The notes under the pieces are model-generated. The model did not search any database and was not told the origin of the DNA. It saw only the letters and a program-made list of their open reading frames with translations. A DNA stretch of 64,000 nt from Pollutibacter soli (GTDB lineage Bacteria; Bacteroidota; Bacteroidia; Chitinophagales; Chitinophagaceae). Where the stretch lies: positions 62,001-126,000 of the forward strand of contig JARJHS010000004.1 in assembly GCA_029269725.1 (NCBI GenBank), read 5' to 3'. The position numbers and the translations under genes are program-made. Positions 42,829 to 51,436 of the stretch are shown here, piece after piece (the stretch's first letter is position 1; each line of letters begins with the position of its first letter).

Positions 42829-44451
42829 ATGAAAAGCAAATACAGGATTTTTTGTATTTCATTTTTTTGCCTCCAGTTTTTTCTTTTTTCGGGTATTCCT
42901 TTACGTGCACAACGTCCGAATATTCTTTGGATAAGTTGCGAAGACATGAGCCCCAGGCTGGCAGCTTATGGAGACAGTACCGTGAGGACTCCCAATATTG
43001 ACCGGCTTGCGAAAGAAGGAATTGTATATGACAGGGTATTTACCACTGCCGGTGTTTGCGCACCCAGTCGTTGTTCCATTATCAGTGGTGTTAATCAAAT
43101 AACAGCTGGCGGACAGAATATGCGCACCTTGTACAACACAATGTCCGAACACGCCGGACTTCCGAAAGCCTATGCCATTGTACCGCCGCCTGAAATCAAG
43201 GCATTTCCAGAATACCTGCGTGCTTCAGGATATTTTTGTACCAACAATTCAAAAACGGATTATCAGTTTGTTGAACCGCCTACGGTATGGGATGAAAGCA
43301 GCAGTTCCGCAGGATGGCAGAAAAGAAAACCAGGCCAACCCTTTTTTGCGGTGTACAATTTTATGGTTACGCATGAATCGCAGGTTTGGGAAAGAAAGAA
43401 CCATCCGCAGCATGTCGATCCGGAGAAAGTGCCATTGCCGCCCTTTTACCCGGATACAAAAACAATTCGAACTGATGTAGCAAGATTTTACAGCAATATT
43501 GCTGATCTGGATAGTTTGATCGGTGAGTTAGTTTCAAAACTGGAAAAAGACAACCTGCTTGACAGTACGATCATTTTTTTCTGGAGTGATCATGGTGATG
43601 GCCTGCCTTTTTTCAAGAGAGAAATTTATGACCGGGGAATAAAAATTCCGTTAATCATTCGGTTTCCGGATAAACGAAATGCAGGCTCGAGAAATAACCG
43701 TTTGATCAGTTCAATTGATTTTGCTCCAACTGTGTTATCACTCGCGGGTATTCAACCCAAAAAATATATGCAGGGCTCAGCATTCCTGGGGAAGTATGTC
43801 GGAAGGGAACATCAATACATTTATGCAGCGCGTGATCGTATGGATAGTGAACCTGAACGGAGCCGTGCTGTTCGCGATGGGAGATATAAATACATTCGCA
43901 ACTATCATCCTGAATTGCCTTTGTATCAGAATGTCGCATACCGGTTACAACAGGAAACCATGAAGGAATTATTGGCAATGAAAGAAAAGGGAACACTGGA
44001 TTCCATTCAGATCAAATGGTTTGTACAAACGAAACCGAAAGAGGAATTATATGATTTGTCTGTTGATCCCTGGGAGCTTGATAACCTGGCTTCAAAAACT
44101 TCAGGCTATCCGGTACTTGCTCGCATGCGAAAAGCAATGGACGACTGGCTGAATTTGGCAAAGGACCAGGCAGAAATTCCGGAAAAGGAAATGATTAAAA
44201 AAATGTGGAACGGGCAGGACTCGATCCCGGTAACAACAGACGTAAGTTTTCAGCGGGATGGTAGAAAGGTAAGCCTGGTCAGTACTACAGAAGGCGCATC
44301 GATCGGTTACAAAATTATGCAGGCAAATGTACCGGAGCCGACGAGCTGGAAAGTGTATACGACACCGTTAGTACTGAGCAGCGGGCAGAAGATTAAAGCG
44401 GTGGCACAGCGCATTGGATATAAAAAAAGCAATGAAACGGTTTTTGAATAG
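42829..44451 (+). CDS. Secreted sulfatase (Cys type)
   Basis: 540 residues from ATG 42829, which begins a signal peptide (about 1-27, IPLRAQ); the frame is open earlier but there overlaps the VOC gene. Sulfatase motif CAPSRCS, with Cys77 to be converted to formylglycine, and metal-site segments NILWISCEDMSPRLAAYGD and SDHGDGLPFFKREIYDRG. The C-terminal 70 residues (about 470-540) look like a chitobiase/hexosaminidase C-terminal (Fn3-like) domain. Probably removes sulfate from a glycan (heparan-N-sulfatase-like branch); no glycosidase genes are adjacent. Confidence 0.92.
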   Translation: MKSKYRIFCISFFCLQFFLFSGIPLRAQRPNILWISCEDMSPRLAAYGDSTVRTPNIDRLAKEGIVYDRVFTTAGVCAPSRCSIISGVNQITAGGQNMRTLYNTMSEHAGLPKAYAIVPPPEIKAFPEYLRASGYFCTNNSKTDYQFVEPPTVWDESSSSAGWQKRKPGQPFFAVYNFMVTHESQVWERKNHPQHVDPEKVPLPPFYPDTKTIRTDVARFYSNIADLDSLIGELVSKLEKDNLLDSTIIFFWSDHGDGLPFFKREIYDRGIKIPLIIRFPDKRNAGSRNNRLISSIDFAPTVLSLAGIQPKKYMQGSAFLGKYVGREHQYIYAARDRMDSEPERSRAVRDGRYKYIRNYHPELPLYQNVAYRLQQETMKELLAMKEKGTLDSIQIKWFVQTKPKEELYDLSVDPWELDNLASKTSGYPVLARMRKAMDDWLNLAKDQAEIPEKEMIKKMWNGQDSIPVTTDVSFQRDGRKVSLVSTTEGASIGYKIMQANVPEPTSWKVYTTPLVLSSGQKIKAVAQRIGYKKSNETVFE

Positions 44452-44472
44452 AGAGTGAATTTTGAAAAGTTT

Positions 44473-44512
44473 AAAATCGTAGAGACGCCATGCAGGGCGT
44501 CTCTACGATTTT
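44473..44512 (+). repeat. GTAGAGACGC-family palindrome, also terminator
   Basis: 17-bp perfect arms, AAAATCGTAGAGACGCC (44473-44489) and the complement (44496-44512), 6-base loop, 22 bp after the sulfatase stop. The GTAGAGACGC...GCGTCTCTAC core is known to me as a dispersed palindrome in many bacterial genomes; only one copy is in this window. Confidence 0.82.
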
Positions 44513-44634
44513 AACGATGAAAATGGCGATCCTTTCAATTGAAAACCACTATCTCTTTTGATGTTACTTTGAATCAAATACAAATGCTATTAACTCCTCT
44601 GGTGAAAACGTCCGGATACAGCAACAGATTAATA

Positions 44635-44670
44635 ATAAGAAGAGCCACGACAACTCGTAGCTCTTCTTAT
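44635..44670 (-). terminator. Intrinsic terminator after the DPP-IV-type peptidase gene
   Basis: ATAAGAAGAGC (44635-44645) pairs with GCTCTTCTTAT (44660-44670), and the stem continues inward by four more pairs after one mismatch. 47 bp past the stop of the minus-strand gene at 44717. Confidence 0.8.
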
Positions 44671-44716
44671 GGTTTACTATTTTCAATTTATGATTAAGTA
44701 GGCTTTAAGTTCCCAA

Positions 44717-47071
44717 CTACTGACCATTCCTTGGATCTCCTTTCGTAGTTATCTCAAATTCCTTTGGTGGTTCTTTACCGGCAAGATGTTTGGAGAAATA
44801 GTCCCAACGCCTGCGCATCATATAAGGAGAGTAAACGCCAAATCCATGCGCTGCAGCTGGAAATAAAATCAGGTCATAATCTTTGTTTGCTTTTGCCAAC
44901 GCTTCGATAACAAGAAATGTATTGTACGGAGGAACGTTATTATCCATTAAACCATGAGCGAGTAACAATTTTCCTTTCAGATTTTTTGCATAAACCTGGT
45001 TTGCCTGTGCGGTATAGTTATCTGTTCCGTCAGGGTTTTTTGTAAGAAGGCCGATATATCTTTCGCCCCAGTCGTCTTCATAGTTCCTGTTGTCATGATT
45101 TCCTGATTCAGAGATGCCTACTTTAAAGAAATCAGGGTAACGGAACATTGCTGCACCCGTTGCAAATCCTCCACCCGAATGTCCCCAGATACCTACACGC
45201 GATGTATCGATGTAAGCATATTTTTGAGCAAGCTGACGAATTCCTGTGATCTGATCAGGCAAAGTGTTTTCGCTCATGTTGGGATAGTACATATCATGAA
45301 AACTTTTGGAACGATCAGGATTGCTCGTTCCTTCAATGAGTACAACAACAAACCCAAGTTCAGCAAGTGCCTGGTGATCTCCTCTCGATGCGGAAAAAGC
45401 CCAGCTGCCAACACTTCCACCTTGCGGACCAGGATAGATATAATCGACCACAGGATATTTTTTTGCAGGATCAAGATGAGTTGGTGTAAACAACAATCCA
45501 TAAATGTCTGTCTTGCCATCGTGCGCTTTTACAGAGAAAACAGTCGGCGCTTTCCATCCTGTTGCTGTTAATCTGGACACATCTGTCTTTTCCAGGTCGG
45601 CAATTTTCTTTCCATTGATATCACGCAAAACCGTTATGCCGGGTACATCAGGTTTGGAATAGGTATCAACGATGTAGGCATTGTCTGGTGAAAAATACGA
45701 TTGATGTGTACCTGGTTCCGGAGTAAGCACCGTCATATTCTTCCCATCAAAACCAATCCGGCAAAGCTGGCTATAATATGGGTTTTCCTGCTGCAGGCCA
45801 TTCGCAACAAAATAGATTTGTCGTTTCTTCTCATCAACCAGTACTACACGGAGTACAACCCAATCACCTTTGGTAATTTGATTTTTCAATGTTCCCGTTA
45901 CTGCATCATACAAATAGAGATGCCCCCAGTCGTCACGTTCAGAATACCAGATGAATTCTTTTGATGCAGGCAGATATCTCCAGTTAATCGCGCCCTGGCC
46001 AGACTCATATTGCGTTGCTACAGTTTCCTGGAATACTTCGCGAACATCTCCGGTTGCAGTGTTGGCGATGCGCATTTTTTCCTGCTTGTGATCGCGTGAC
46101 GTTGAGAGAAAGGCCAGCTCGGAACCGTCAGCACTCCAGTCAACATCATCGAAAGTTCCACTGCTGGAGATATCATCACTCAACGTAGCCCTGTGCGGAT
46201 CCGGAGGAATATTAAACACAACAGTTTTTGCAGTCTCCACGTCAACGACTAAACGCTGAATAGTCGCAATATCTTTATCACCAGGCAACGGATACTTCCA
46301 CGCTTTCAACGTAGGGTGGCCAACATTGGTTGTGACCAGGTACATGTCCCCGACATTTCGTTCGTCTTGTCTGAATGTTGCAAGTTTTTTTGAGTCTGGC
46401 GACCAGCGTACTACAGGTCTTTCGCTGCTTTTCCAACCCGCATTGTCAGTTGCATATCCATAATTCTTTATACCATCAGTAGTCAGTTGTTTCTGTTCAC
46501 CTGTTTTCAGATTTTTTACCCAGAGATTATAGTCTTTGATAAAAACTGATTTCGTACCATCCGGCGAAATAACTTCTGTACCACGACCACGAAAACCACC
46601 GCTCATACCGCGATCAATTGTGCCAGCTTCCGGAACAGATGAGTCTTCACTAAGGGTACTGGTTTTAAGGTTGTACGACCATTGTTTGCGATCAGAAGAG
46701 AATTTAACTGAAGAACCATCAGGAGTAAAGCTGATATACTGAAATGGAAGTTTTTCCGCGCTGTACGTTTTTCCAGTCGCAGAAGACAGTGCTGCTGCCA
46801 GTTTAGACTGGTCGAACGCTGCAGACTTTGATCCTTTTTTTGCATCAACAATTACGAATTCGCTTCCCTGTGGAGTAAGTACACGGTACCAGAATTTATT
46901 TCCTGGTAACCAGTTCGCGAAAATATTTGCCCTGTCTACATATTGTTGCGTAGAAGCCAATAGCATTTTTTCCGCCTGTTGATAGTCTTTTTCTGTAAGT
47001 GCAGATTTCTCTTGCGCCTGGATGCTGCATTGTACCAGCAATCCCAGGGCAACCGGAATTAGTTTTCTCAT
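44717..47071 (-). CDS. S9 family peptidase, dipeptidyl-peptidase IV type
   Basis: 784 residues; signal peptide about 1-19 (SIQAQ). N-terminal DPP-IV beta-propeller (about 60-500, WSPDSKKLATFRQDERN, FVWYSERDDWGHLYLYD-like blades) and C-terminal alpha/beta hydrolase. Nucleophile Ser near residue 631 in GIWGHSGGGFAT (usual GWSYGG is replaced by GHSGGG), Asp in HGLMDNNVPP, His in AAHGF. Periplasmic; removes X-Pro/Ala dipeptides from N-termini in the family. Monocistronic with its own terminator. Confidence 0.92.
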   Translation of the reverse strand: MRKLIPVALGLLVQCSIQAQEKSALTEKDYQQAEKMLLASTQQYVDRANIFANWLPGNKFWYRVLTPQGSEFVIVDAKKGSKSAAFDQSKLAAALSSATGKTYSAEKLPFQYISFTPDGSSVKFSSDRKQWSYNLKTSTLSEDSSVPEAGTIDRGMSGGFRGRGTEVISPDGTKSVFIKDYNLWVKNLKTGEQKQLTTDGIKNYGYATDNAGWKSSERPVVRWSPDSKKLATFRQDERNVGDMYLVTTNVGHPTLKAWKYPLPGDKDIATIQRLVVDVETAKTVVFNIPPDPHRATLSDDISSSGTFDDVDWSADGSELAFLSTSRDHKQEKMRIANTATGDVREVFQETVATQYESGQGAINWRYLPASKEFIWYSERDDWGHLYLYDAVTGTLKNQITKGDWVVLRVVLVDEKKRQIYFVANGLQQENPYYSQLCRIGFDGKNMTVLTPEPGTHQSYFSPDNAYIVDTYSKPDVPGITVLRDINGKKIADLEKTDVSRLTATGWKAPTVFSVKAHDGKTDIYGLLFTPTHLDPAKKYPVVDYIYPGPQGGSVGSWAFSASRGDHQALAELGFVVVLIEGTSNPDRSKSFHDMYYPNMSENTLPDQITGIRQLAQKYAYIDTSRVGIWGHSGGGFATGAAMFRYPDFFKVGISESGNHDNRNYEDDWGERYIGLLTKNPDGTDNYTAQANQVYAKNLKGKLLLAHGLMDNNVPPYNTFLVIEALAKANKDYDLILFPAAAHGFGVYSPYMMRRRWDYFSKHLAGKEPPKEFEITTKGDPRNGQ

Positions 47072-47315
47072 GTCTGTGTCGTGAATTTTGAACCTGGAAT
47101 AAATGAAAATGACAATTTAATCGATTTGATCCGAAAATATCGTCCCTGATTTTACTACTATTGTTTCTGTTTGCTGTTTCTGTATTCTGTTTCACCTGAG
47201 ATGCCGTTTGATCGCAGGAACATGCAGCATGAACCCCGAATTTTTTTAATCGGTAAAATGAAATGAAGGGGATTTCTTTCCAACAGCTTTAATGAGCTTA
47301 GCCAATAGATGGAGA

Positions 47316-47951
47316 CTATTTTCTATCTGTGAAAGCCACTTTGATTCCAAGGGAAATGATTGTTGCTCCGCACATGCGATTGACCCATGAGGAAAATTTT
47401 GAATGCTGTTTCAGGCCATTGAAAATTGCAGAAGAAAATAATGCGAGAATAGCACACCAGGTCAGGCCTGTGCAAATGAAAGTCAGACCCAGCAAGAGAA
47501 AACCGGTAACCGGACTGGCGGAAGCAGGGTTGATAAATTGTGGTAGAAATGAAATAAAGAAAAGTCCAACCTTTGGGTTCAGAACATTAGTAATAACAGC
47601 ATCTCTGAAAATGACCCGGTAATTCACTTCGGATTTTTTTTCAATATCCCTGAACTGCAGGCCTCCGCGATCTGTGATCATTTTATAGCCAATGTACAGA
47701 AGGTAGGCGGCACCCGCATATTTGATAATATTAAACAGAAGCAGTGATTTTGCGATAATGATACTCAATCCCAAAGCTGCCATCAAAGTATGAACTACAG
47801 TTCCGGCAGCGATCCCAAGCGCCGAAACTATCCCTGCCTTCCTGCCTTGTCCGATACTCTTTGAAAGTATGAAGATGGTGTCATTCCCCGGTGTCAGGTT
47901 GAGCAAAATTCCTGCGATCAGAAAAGTTTCGAAATGAATGATCATAAACAC
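47316..47951 (-). CDS. LysE/RhtB-family amino-acid exporter
   Basis: 211 residues, six membrane helices. NLTPGNDTIFILSKSIGQGRKAGIVSALGIAAGTVVH is the typical N-terminal block, with IKYAGAAYLLYIGYKMI following. Exports amino acids or derivatives. ATG 47951 or the in-frame ATG 47945 could be the start. It begins 8 bp after the GNAT gene stop, so the two are co-transcribed; acetyltransferase and exporter pairs often handle the same or a related metabolite. Confidence 0.9.
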   Translation of the reverse strand: MFMIIHFETFLIAGILLNLTPGNDTIFILSKSIGQGRKAGIVSALGIAAGTVVHTLMAALGLSIIIAKSLLLFNIIKYAGAAYLLYIGYKMITDRGGLQFRDIEKKSEVNYRVIFRDAVITNVLNPKVGLFFISFLPQFINPASASPVTGFLLLGLTFICTGLTWCAILALFSSAIFNGLKQHSKFSSWVNRMCGATIISLGIKVAFTDRK

Positions 47952-47959
47952 TGAACGAT

Positions 47960-48433
47960 TTAAACAATCTGGTTTTTTATTTCGGCTTTGTAAACCTGGG
48001 GATTATATCGTTCCATATACATTTCCGGATTTGGAACTTTTACAAAACCGTATTTTTCATAAAGCCAATCGGCTGTTGACGTCAACAATATCCATCTCTT
48101 TAACCCCTGCAAATTCGGATGATTGACTACAACGTCCATTAATTTTTTGGAAAGCCCTTTGCCGCGGTATTCATCCAGTACGTAAATATCGCCCAAATAA
48201 GCAATGGTTGAAAAATCAGAAATTACTCTTGCAAACCCGATTTGTTTGTTTTTATAAAAGAGTCCGAAATTCAAAGAGTTCTCAATCGAGGTTTTTACAA
48301 TATCAAAAGGAATGTTATCGCTCCAACCTGAATGTTTTGATAGGAAGTCGTGAATAGCAGTGATATCCAGTTTTGCTCTATCTGTTGAAATAAGAAAGTC
48401 TTCAAATTCTTCTTCTATAATTGTCATTTTCAC
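47960..48433 (-). CDS. GNAT family N-acetyltransferase
   Basis: 157 residues. Acetyl-CoA motif A is YLGDIYVLDEYRGKGLSKKLMDVVVNH, followed by WILLTSTADWLYEKYGFVKVP. Substrate unknown. ATG 48433 used; ATG 48427 is an alternative. First gene of a two-gene transcript with the LysE-type exporter. Confidence 0.9.
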   Translation of the reverse strand: MKMTIIEEEFEDFLISTDRAKLDITAIHDFLSKHSGWSDNIPFDIVKTSIENSLNFGLFYKNKQIGFARVISDFSTIAYLGDIYVLDEYRGKGLSKKLMDVVVNHPNLQGLKRWILLTSTADWLYEKYGFVKVPNPEMYMERYNPQVYKAEIKNQIV

Positions 48434-48512
48434 CTTACTTAATAGTTGAAGCTAAATTAAAAATATAGCGTGAGACCCGAATGCTGAAAGTTCACATGAA
48501 TCCAAATAAAAA

Positions 48513-48544
48513 AACGGATAATACCCCGTAGGATATTATCCGTT
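48513..48544 (-). terminator. Terminator hairpin after the small lipoprotein gene
   Basis: AACGGATAATACC (48513-48525) / GGATATTATCCGTT (48531-48544), near-perfect. 17 bp beyond the stop at 48562; A-rich on the left, giving a T-run on the minus strand. Confidence 0.75.
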
Positions 48545-48561
48545 ATCATTCTATCACTCGA

Positions 48562-49107
48562 TCAATCAACTTTTCTGAAACTGGTAGGAGAGCCGTTGGG
48601 ATCAAACCTCAACTGAAACCAGTTTGTTCCTCCACTGAATTCAAAACTGTAAAAGAACCGGAGCTTTTCTGTGAGGTCTTCAACTTCATTGGTTGAAGCA
48701 TCCCGATCCACGGTTTTAGCACCGTTGCTCCATGCGCGGTAATGCGCGCGGCAAACATTAAAACTGAGTGTGCCTGCAGCTTCATTGATTGAAACTGTGC
48801 CTTCAGCCTTTGTTGCAAATTCAGAGAACTGGCTTCCGCCCATTACATATAGTACAGCATTTTTTCCATTAGTTTCCATGTGAAGATACCTGCCGCTTTT
48901 CCAGGTGGTGCCCAGTATACGACCATCATAGGCGTCGATGATATTTGTGAATGAGGTGTAACCATTCACCCAGCTGCCAACCAATTCATCAGGCACATTT
49001 GTACTTGCCAGATTACATGGAGCGTTTGAATCAACAACATCGTCTTTTTTACAAGACATAAAGCCTGTCAGAAGTAATGCCAGGACTGCAATTGTTAGCT
49101 TTTTCAT
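48562..49107 (-). CDS. Small lipoprotein, lipocalin-like, function unknown
   Basis: 181 residues. Lipoprotein signal with Cys19 (LLTGFMSCKKDD). The mature part is beta-rich: LVGSWVNGYTSF, GRYLHMETNGKNAVLYVMGG, EGTVSINEAAGTLSFNVCRAHYRAW, FFYSFEFSGGTNWFQLRFDP, consistent with a lipocalin-like or copper-resistance-NlpE-like barrel. No family can be named with confidence. Single gene with own terminator. Confidence 0.7.
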   Translation of the reverse strand: MKKLTIAVLALLLTGFMSCKKDDVVDSNAPCNLASTNVPDELVGSWVNGYTSFTNIIDAYDGRILGTTWKSGRYLHMETNGKNAVLYVMGGSQFSEFATKAEGTVSINEAAGTLSFNVCRAHYRAWSNGAKTVDRDASTNEVEDLTEKLRFFYSFEFSGGTNWFQLRFDPNGSPTSFRKVD

Positions 49108-49204
49108 TGTTTGTGTTTTTAATCATGACCCAAAACTAATAGCTGAAAAAGCGTAAGGAAAGGAAAGGATGTATGAAATGACACAAACGGGAATTGAATT
49201 GCAG

Positions 49205-49245
49205 AACGTTATACGTTTAACGTTTAACGTAAAACGTATAACGTA
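49205..49245. repeat. AACGT-family palindrome, copy 3
   Basis: ACGTTATACGTTT and its complement AAACGTATAACGT flank AACGTTTAACGT. The repeat ends 10 bp before the stop codon of the minus-strand PAS gene. Confidence 0.8.
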
Positions 49246-49254
49246 GATACCTGC

Positions 49255-49806
49255 TTAAACAGTGATGTCTGTATAAGATGGCTCACCATTATAGCCTATG
49301 ATTGATAAAACAGGTTTCCCTTCCATTTTCAGATAGCTGATATCTGAATGGACACCAAATGTTTTCACAACAGGGTTCTCTTTACTGAACTCTACAGTGA
49401 TCACCTGTTGCAGAATGCGGATATATTCGCCGTTCTTTTTCCTGATGCGATAGTCGTAACGAACTTTATAATTCGGAACCTGGTCTATGCTGAGTTTACT
49501 GAAGAATTGCACTACATAATTTTCAAACTTGATGAACCACGGCTGATCTTCAGGATGCATTTTGTCGATGATAAAAGGTACATCTACTTCTGAAGGATGA
49601 TAACCCAATACTTTTTCGATTTCATCACTCACCATCTCGAAATTTCCTTTGGGCAATGCAAAGATGTAATAGTAGGAATCACCCGGCACAAATACATTTA
49701 CCTGTTTTCGGTAATCATCAATATCCGCTGATATCGATTGATAGGCGTCTGTATTTAGTAGCTGCTGCCAGATCTTATTTACTTCATGATGTGCTGCTGT
49801 TGACAT
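49255..49806 (-). CDS. PAS-domain protein without output domain
   Basis: 183 residues. PAS/PAC fold: YIFALPKGNFEMVSDEIEKVLGYHPSEVDVPFIIDKMHPEDQPWF and YDYRIRKKNGEYIRILQQVITVEF, then VKTFGVHSDISYLK. The N-terminal 55 residues match the layout of Bacteroidota PAS-LuxR regulators, in which an HTH follows the PAS fold; here the protein stops right after it, and an AACGT repeat follows. So it is either a stand-alone sensor or a truncated regulator. No partner gene nearby. Confidence 0.78.
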   Translation of the reverse strand: MSTAAHHEVNKIWQQLLNTDAYQSISADIDDYRKQVNVFVPGDSYYYIFALPKGNFEMVSDEIEKVLGYHPSEVDVPFIIDKMHPEDQPWFIKFENYVVQFFSKLSIDQVPNYKVRYDYRIRKKNGEYIRILQQVITVEFSKENPVVKTFGVHSDISYLKMEGKPVLSIIGYNGEPSYTDITV

Positions 49807-49903
49807 ATTGGTGTTTTTAAATTGGTGATTTGATTTTATATTTTGGCTCTTGATATCAAAGGGGTGTGCTAAAAAACTATCAACTAATTCTCCTGCCTCC
49901 TCT

Positions 49904-51316
49904 CTATCTGATCAACATCACTACTCCCTTCTTTCCCATCAGCTTTCCATTTTCACGATAGGTAAAATACCAGCTATAGTTTCCGGCGGCTTGATTTTTA
50001 TTTTTGAAAGTTCCGTTCCATTTTTCATTTACAGAATAGCTTTCAAAAACTTTCTCGCCCAGGCGATTGTACACCTGCAAATGATATTCTGTCAATTGCT
50101 TTGAAGTGAGTATTCCAAAAAAATCATTCAGACCATCGTCGTTTGGCGTGAATGCATTCGGAAATTCAAGATCGCAGACACCTGCTCTTACAGTTATCTG
50201 ATCTGATGCCGAAGTACATGCATTGGTGACGGTAACGGAATAAGTGCCTGGTCTCGAAACATAGATTGCCGGAGAGCTGCTACCGTTTTGCCACAGATAA
50301 TTATCAAATATGCCGGGAGATATCAGGATTGAATCCCCTTCACATATCAGTATATCAGGACCAAGATCAGGTTGAGGCGGACCATTTACCACAAGATTGA
50401 GTATGCGAATGCTATCGCAATTGCCGGCAACATCAAATGTGTCTGTGTACAAACCTGTTTGTGCATATCCATAAACCGACTGTCCGAAACAGATGGATGT
50501 ATCGATCCGTGAACCTGCACGGGGACGGACAAAAAGATCGAGTATAACACTCGAATCGCATCCACCGGGCGTTGTGAAGTTGTTGTAATAGTATCCGGAT
50601 TGTGTAAGCGTCTGACCGGCGAAGAGATAAGTTTCTCCGCTGCAGATAGCAGCCGGTATCGTATCACTGCTCGGCGGTGGTTTTGGTGTAACTGCTTTTT
50701 GAACGAGTAAACCCACAACCGTTGCAGAAGATGCTACTTCAATGATTAATGAATTTTCTCCGGCTACCCAGTCACTACAGAGTTGTACCTGTTGCACCGT
50801 ACTTTGTGTATGATTGATGCCGGGACTGAATGGATTCGGAAGAGGCATATTGCCAAGCCTCGTACTTTGCGGTTTTCCATTCACGTATACTTCGGAAACT
50901 GAATTATCAGTATACAATTCCAGGTTGAGACAAAAGGTGTTTGCTGTGTTGTAACTGATTCCGCAGTTATTGAAACAGGGGAGTACAAAATCAAATTTAA
51001 AATAGAAGTAGTGACTTCCACCATGCTCACCTGTTTCACTGACAGAGATCCAATAACAATCAGGATATTTACTACGATAATAAACCGAAGCAAGCTCGCC
51101 CATTACCACGGCAGGTTTATACGGACCTTTAATCGAATCCATTGATACTTTCCAGTTCAGGTCCTCAGATCCTTTTGGCAGGTCATATCCGAATCCATTT
51201 CGTGCAGATTGAAAAAATCCAGCTTCCGGTGGCGTGCCTGTCCTCGGATTACATTGCGCAAGGATGCCTGCAGCCGGTAGCAGCGCAATGATCAGTAAAA
51301 GCAGTTTTGAAAGCAA
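49904..51316 (-). CDS. Secreted protein with type B T9SS / gliding-motility C-terminal domain
   Basis: 470 residues. Signal peptide about 1-20 (AAGILAQ). A beta-rich N-terminal domain (about 25-200), two short SprB-like or PKD-like repeats with CDSVI/CDSIRIL motifs (about 210-310), an Ig-like domain with VCxGDS-type phrase (ICEGDSILISPGIFDNYLW), and the CHU_C-type C-terminal domain (about 385-470: FPNAFTPNDDGLNDFFG, VYNRLGEKVFES, GNYSWYFTYRENGK). Exported by the type IX system and probably surface-attached. Function beyond that unknown. Confidence 0.86.
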   Translation of the reverse strand: MLSKLLLLIIALLPAAGILAQCNPRTGTPPEAGFFQSARNGFGYDLPKGSEDLNWKVSMDSIKGPYKPAVVMGELASVYYRSKYPDCYWISVSETGEHGGSHYFYFKFDFVLPCFNNCGISYNTANTFCLNLELYTDNSVSEVYVNGKPQSTRLGNMPLPNPFSPGINHTQSTVQQVQLCSDWVAGENSLIIEVASSATVVGLLVQKAVTPKPPPSSDTIPAAICSGETYLFAGQTLTQSGYYYNNFTTPGGCDSSVILDLFVRPRAGSRIDTSICFGQSVYGYAQTGLYTDTFDVAGNCDSIRILNLVVNGPPQPDLGPDILICEGDSILISPGIFDNYLWQNGSSSPAIYVSRPGTYSVTVTNACTSASDQITVRAGVCDLEFPNAFTPNDDGLNDFFGILTSKQLTEYHLQVYNRLGEKVFESYSVNEKWNGTFKNKNQAAGNYSWYFTYRENGKLMGKKGVVMLIR

Positions 51317-51436
51317 TCGTTTCCGGAATAAGTGAGTACTAATTTAATTGAAAAATGGCTTAATATATCGGCAGCAACTGCGTTCTGATGAATTTCATTA
51401 TTTTCATTTGCATTTTCCACTCACAATTCAATAACC

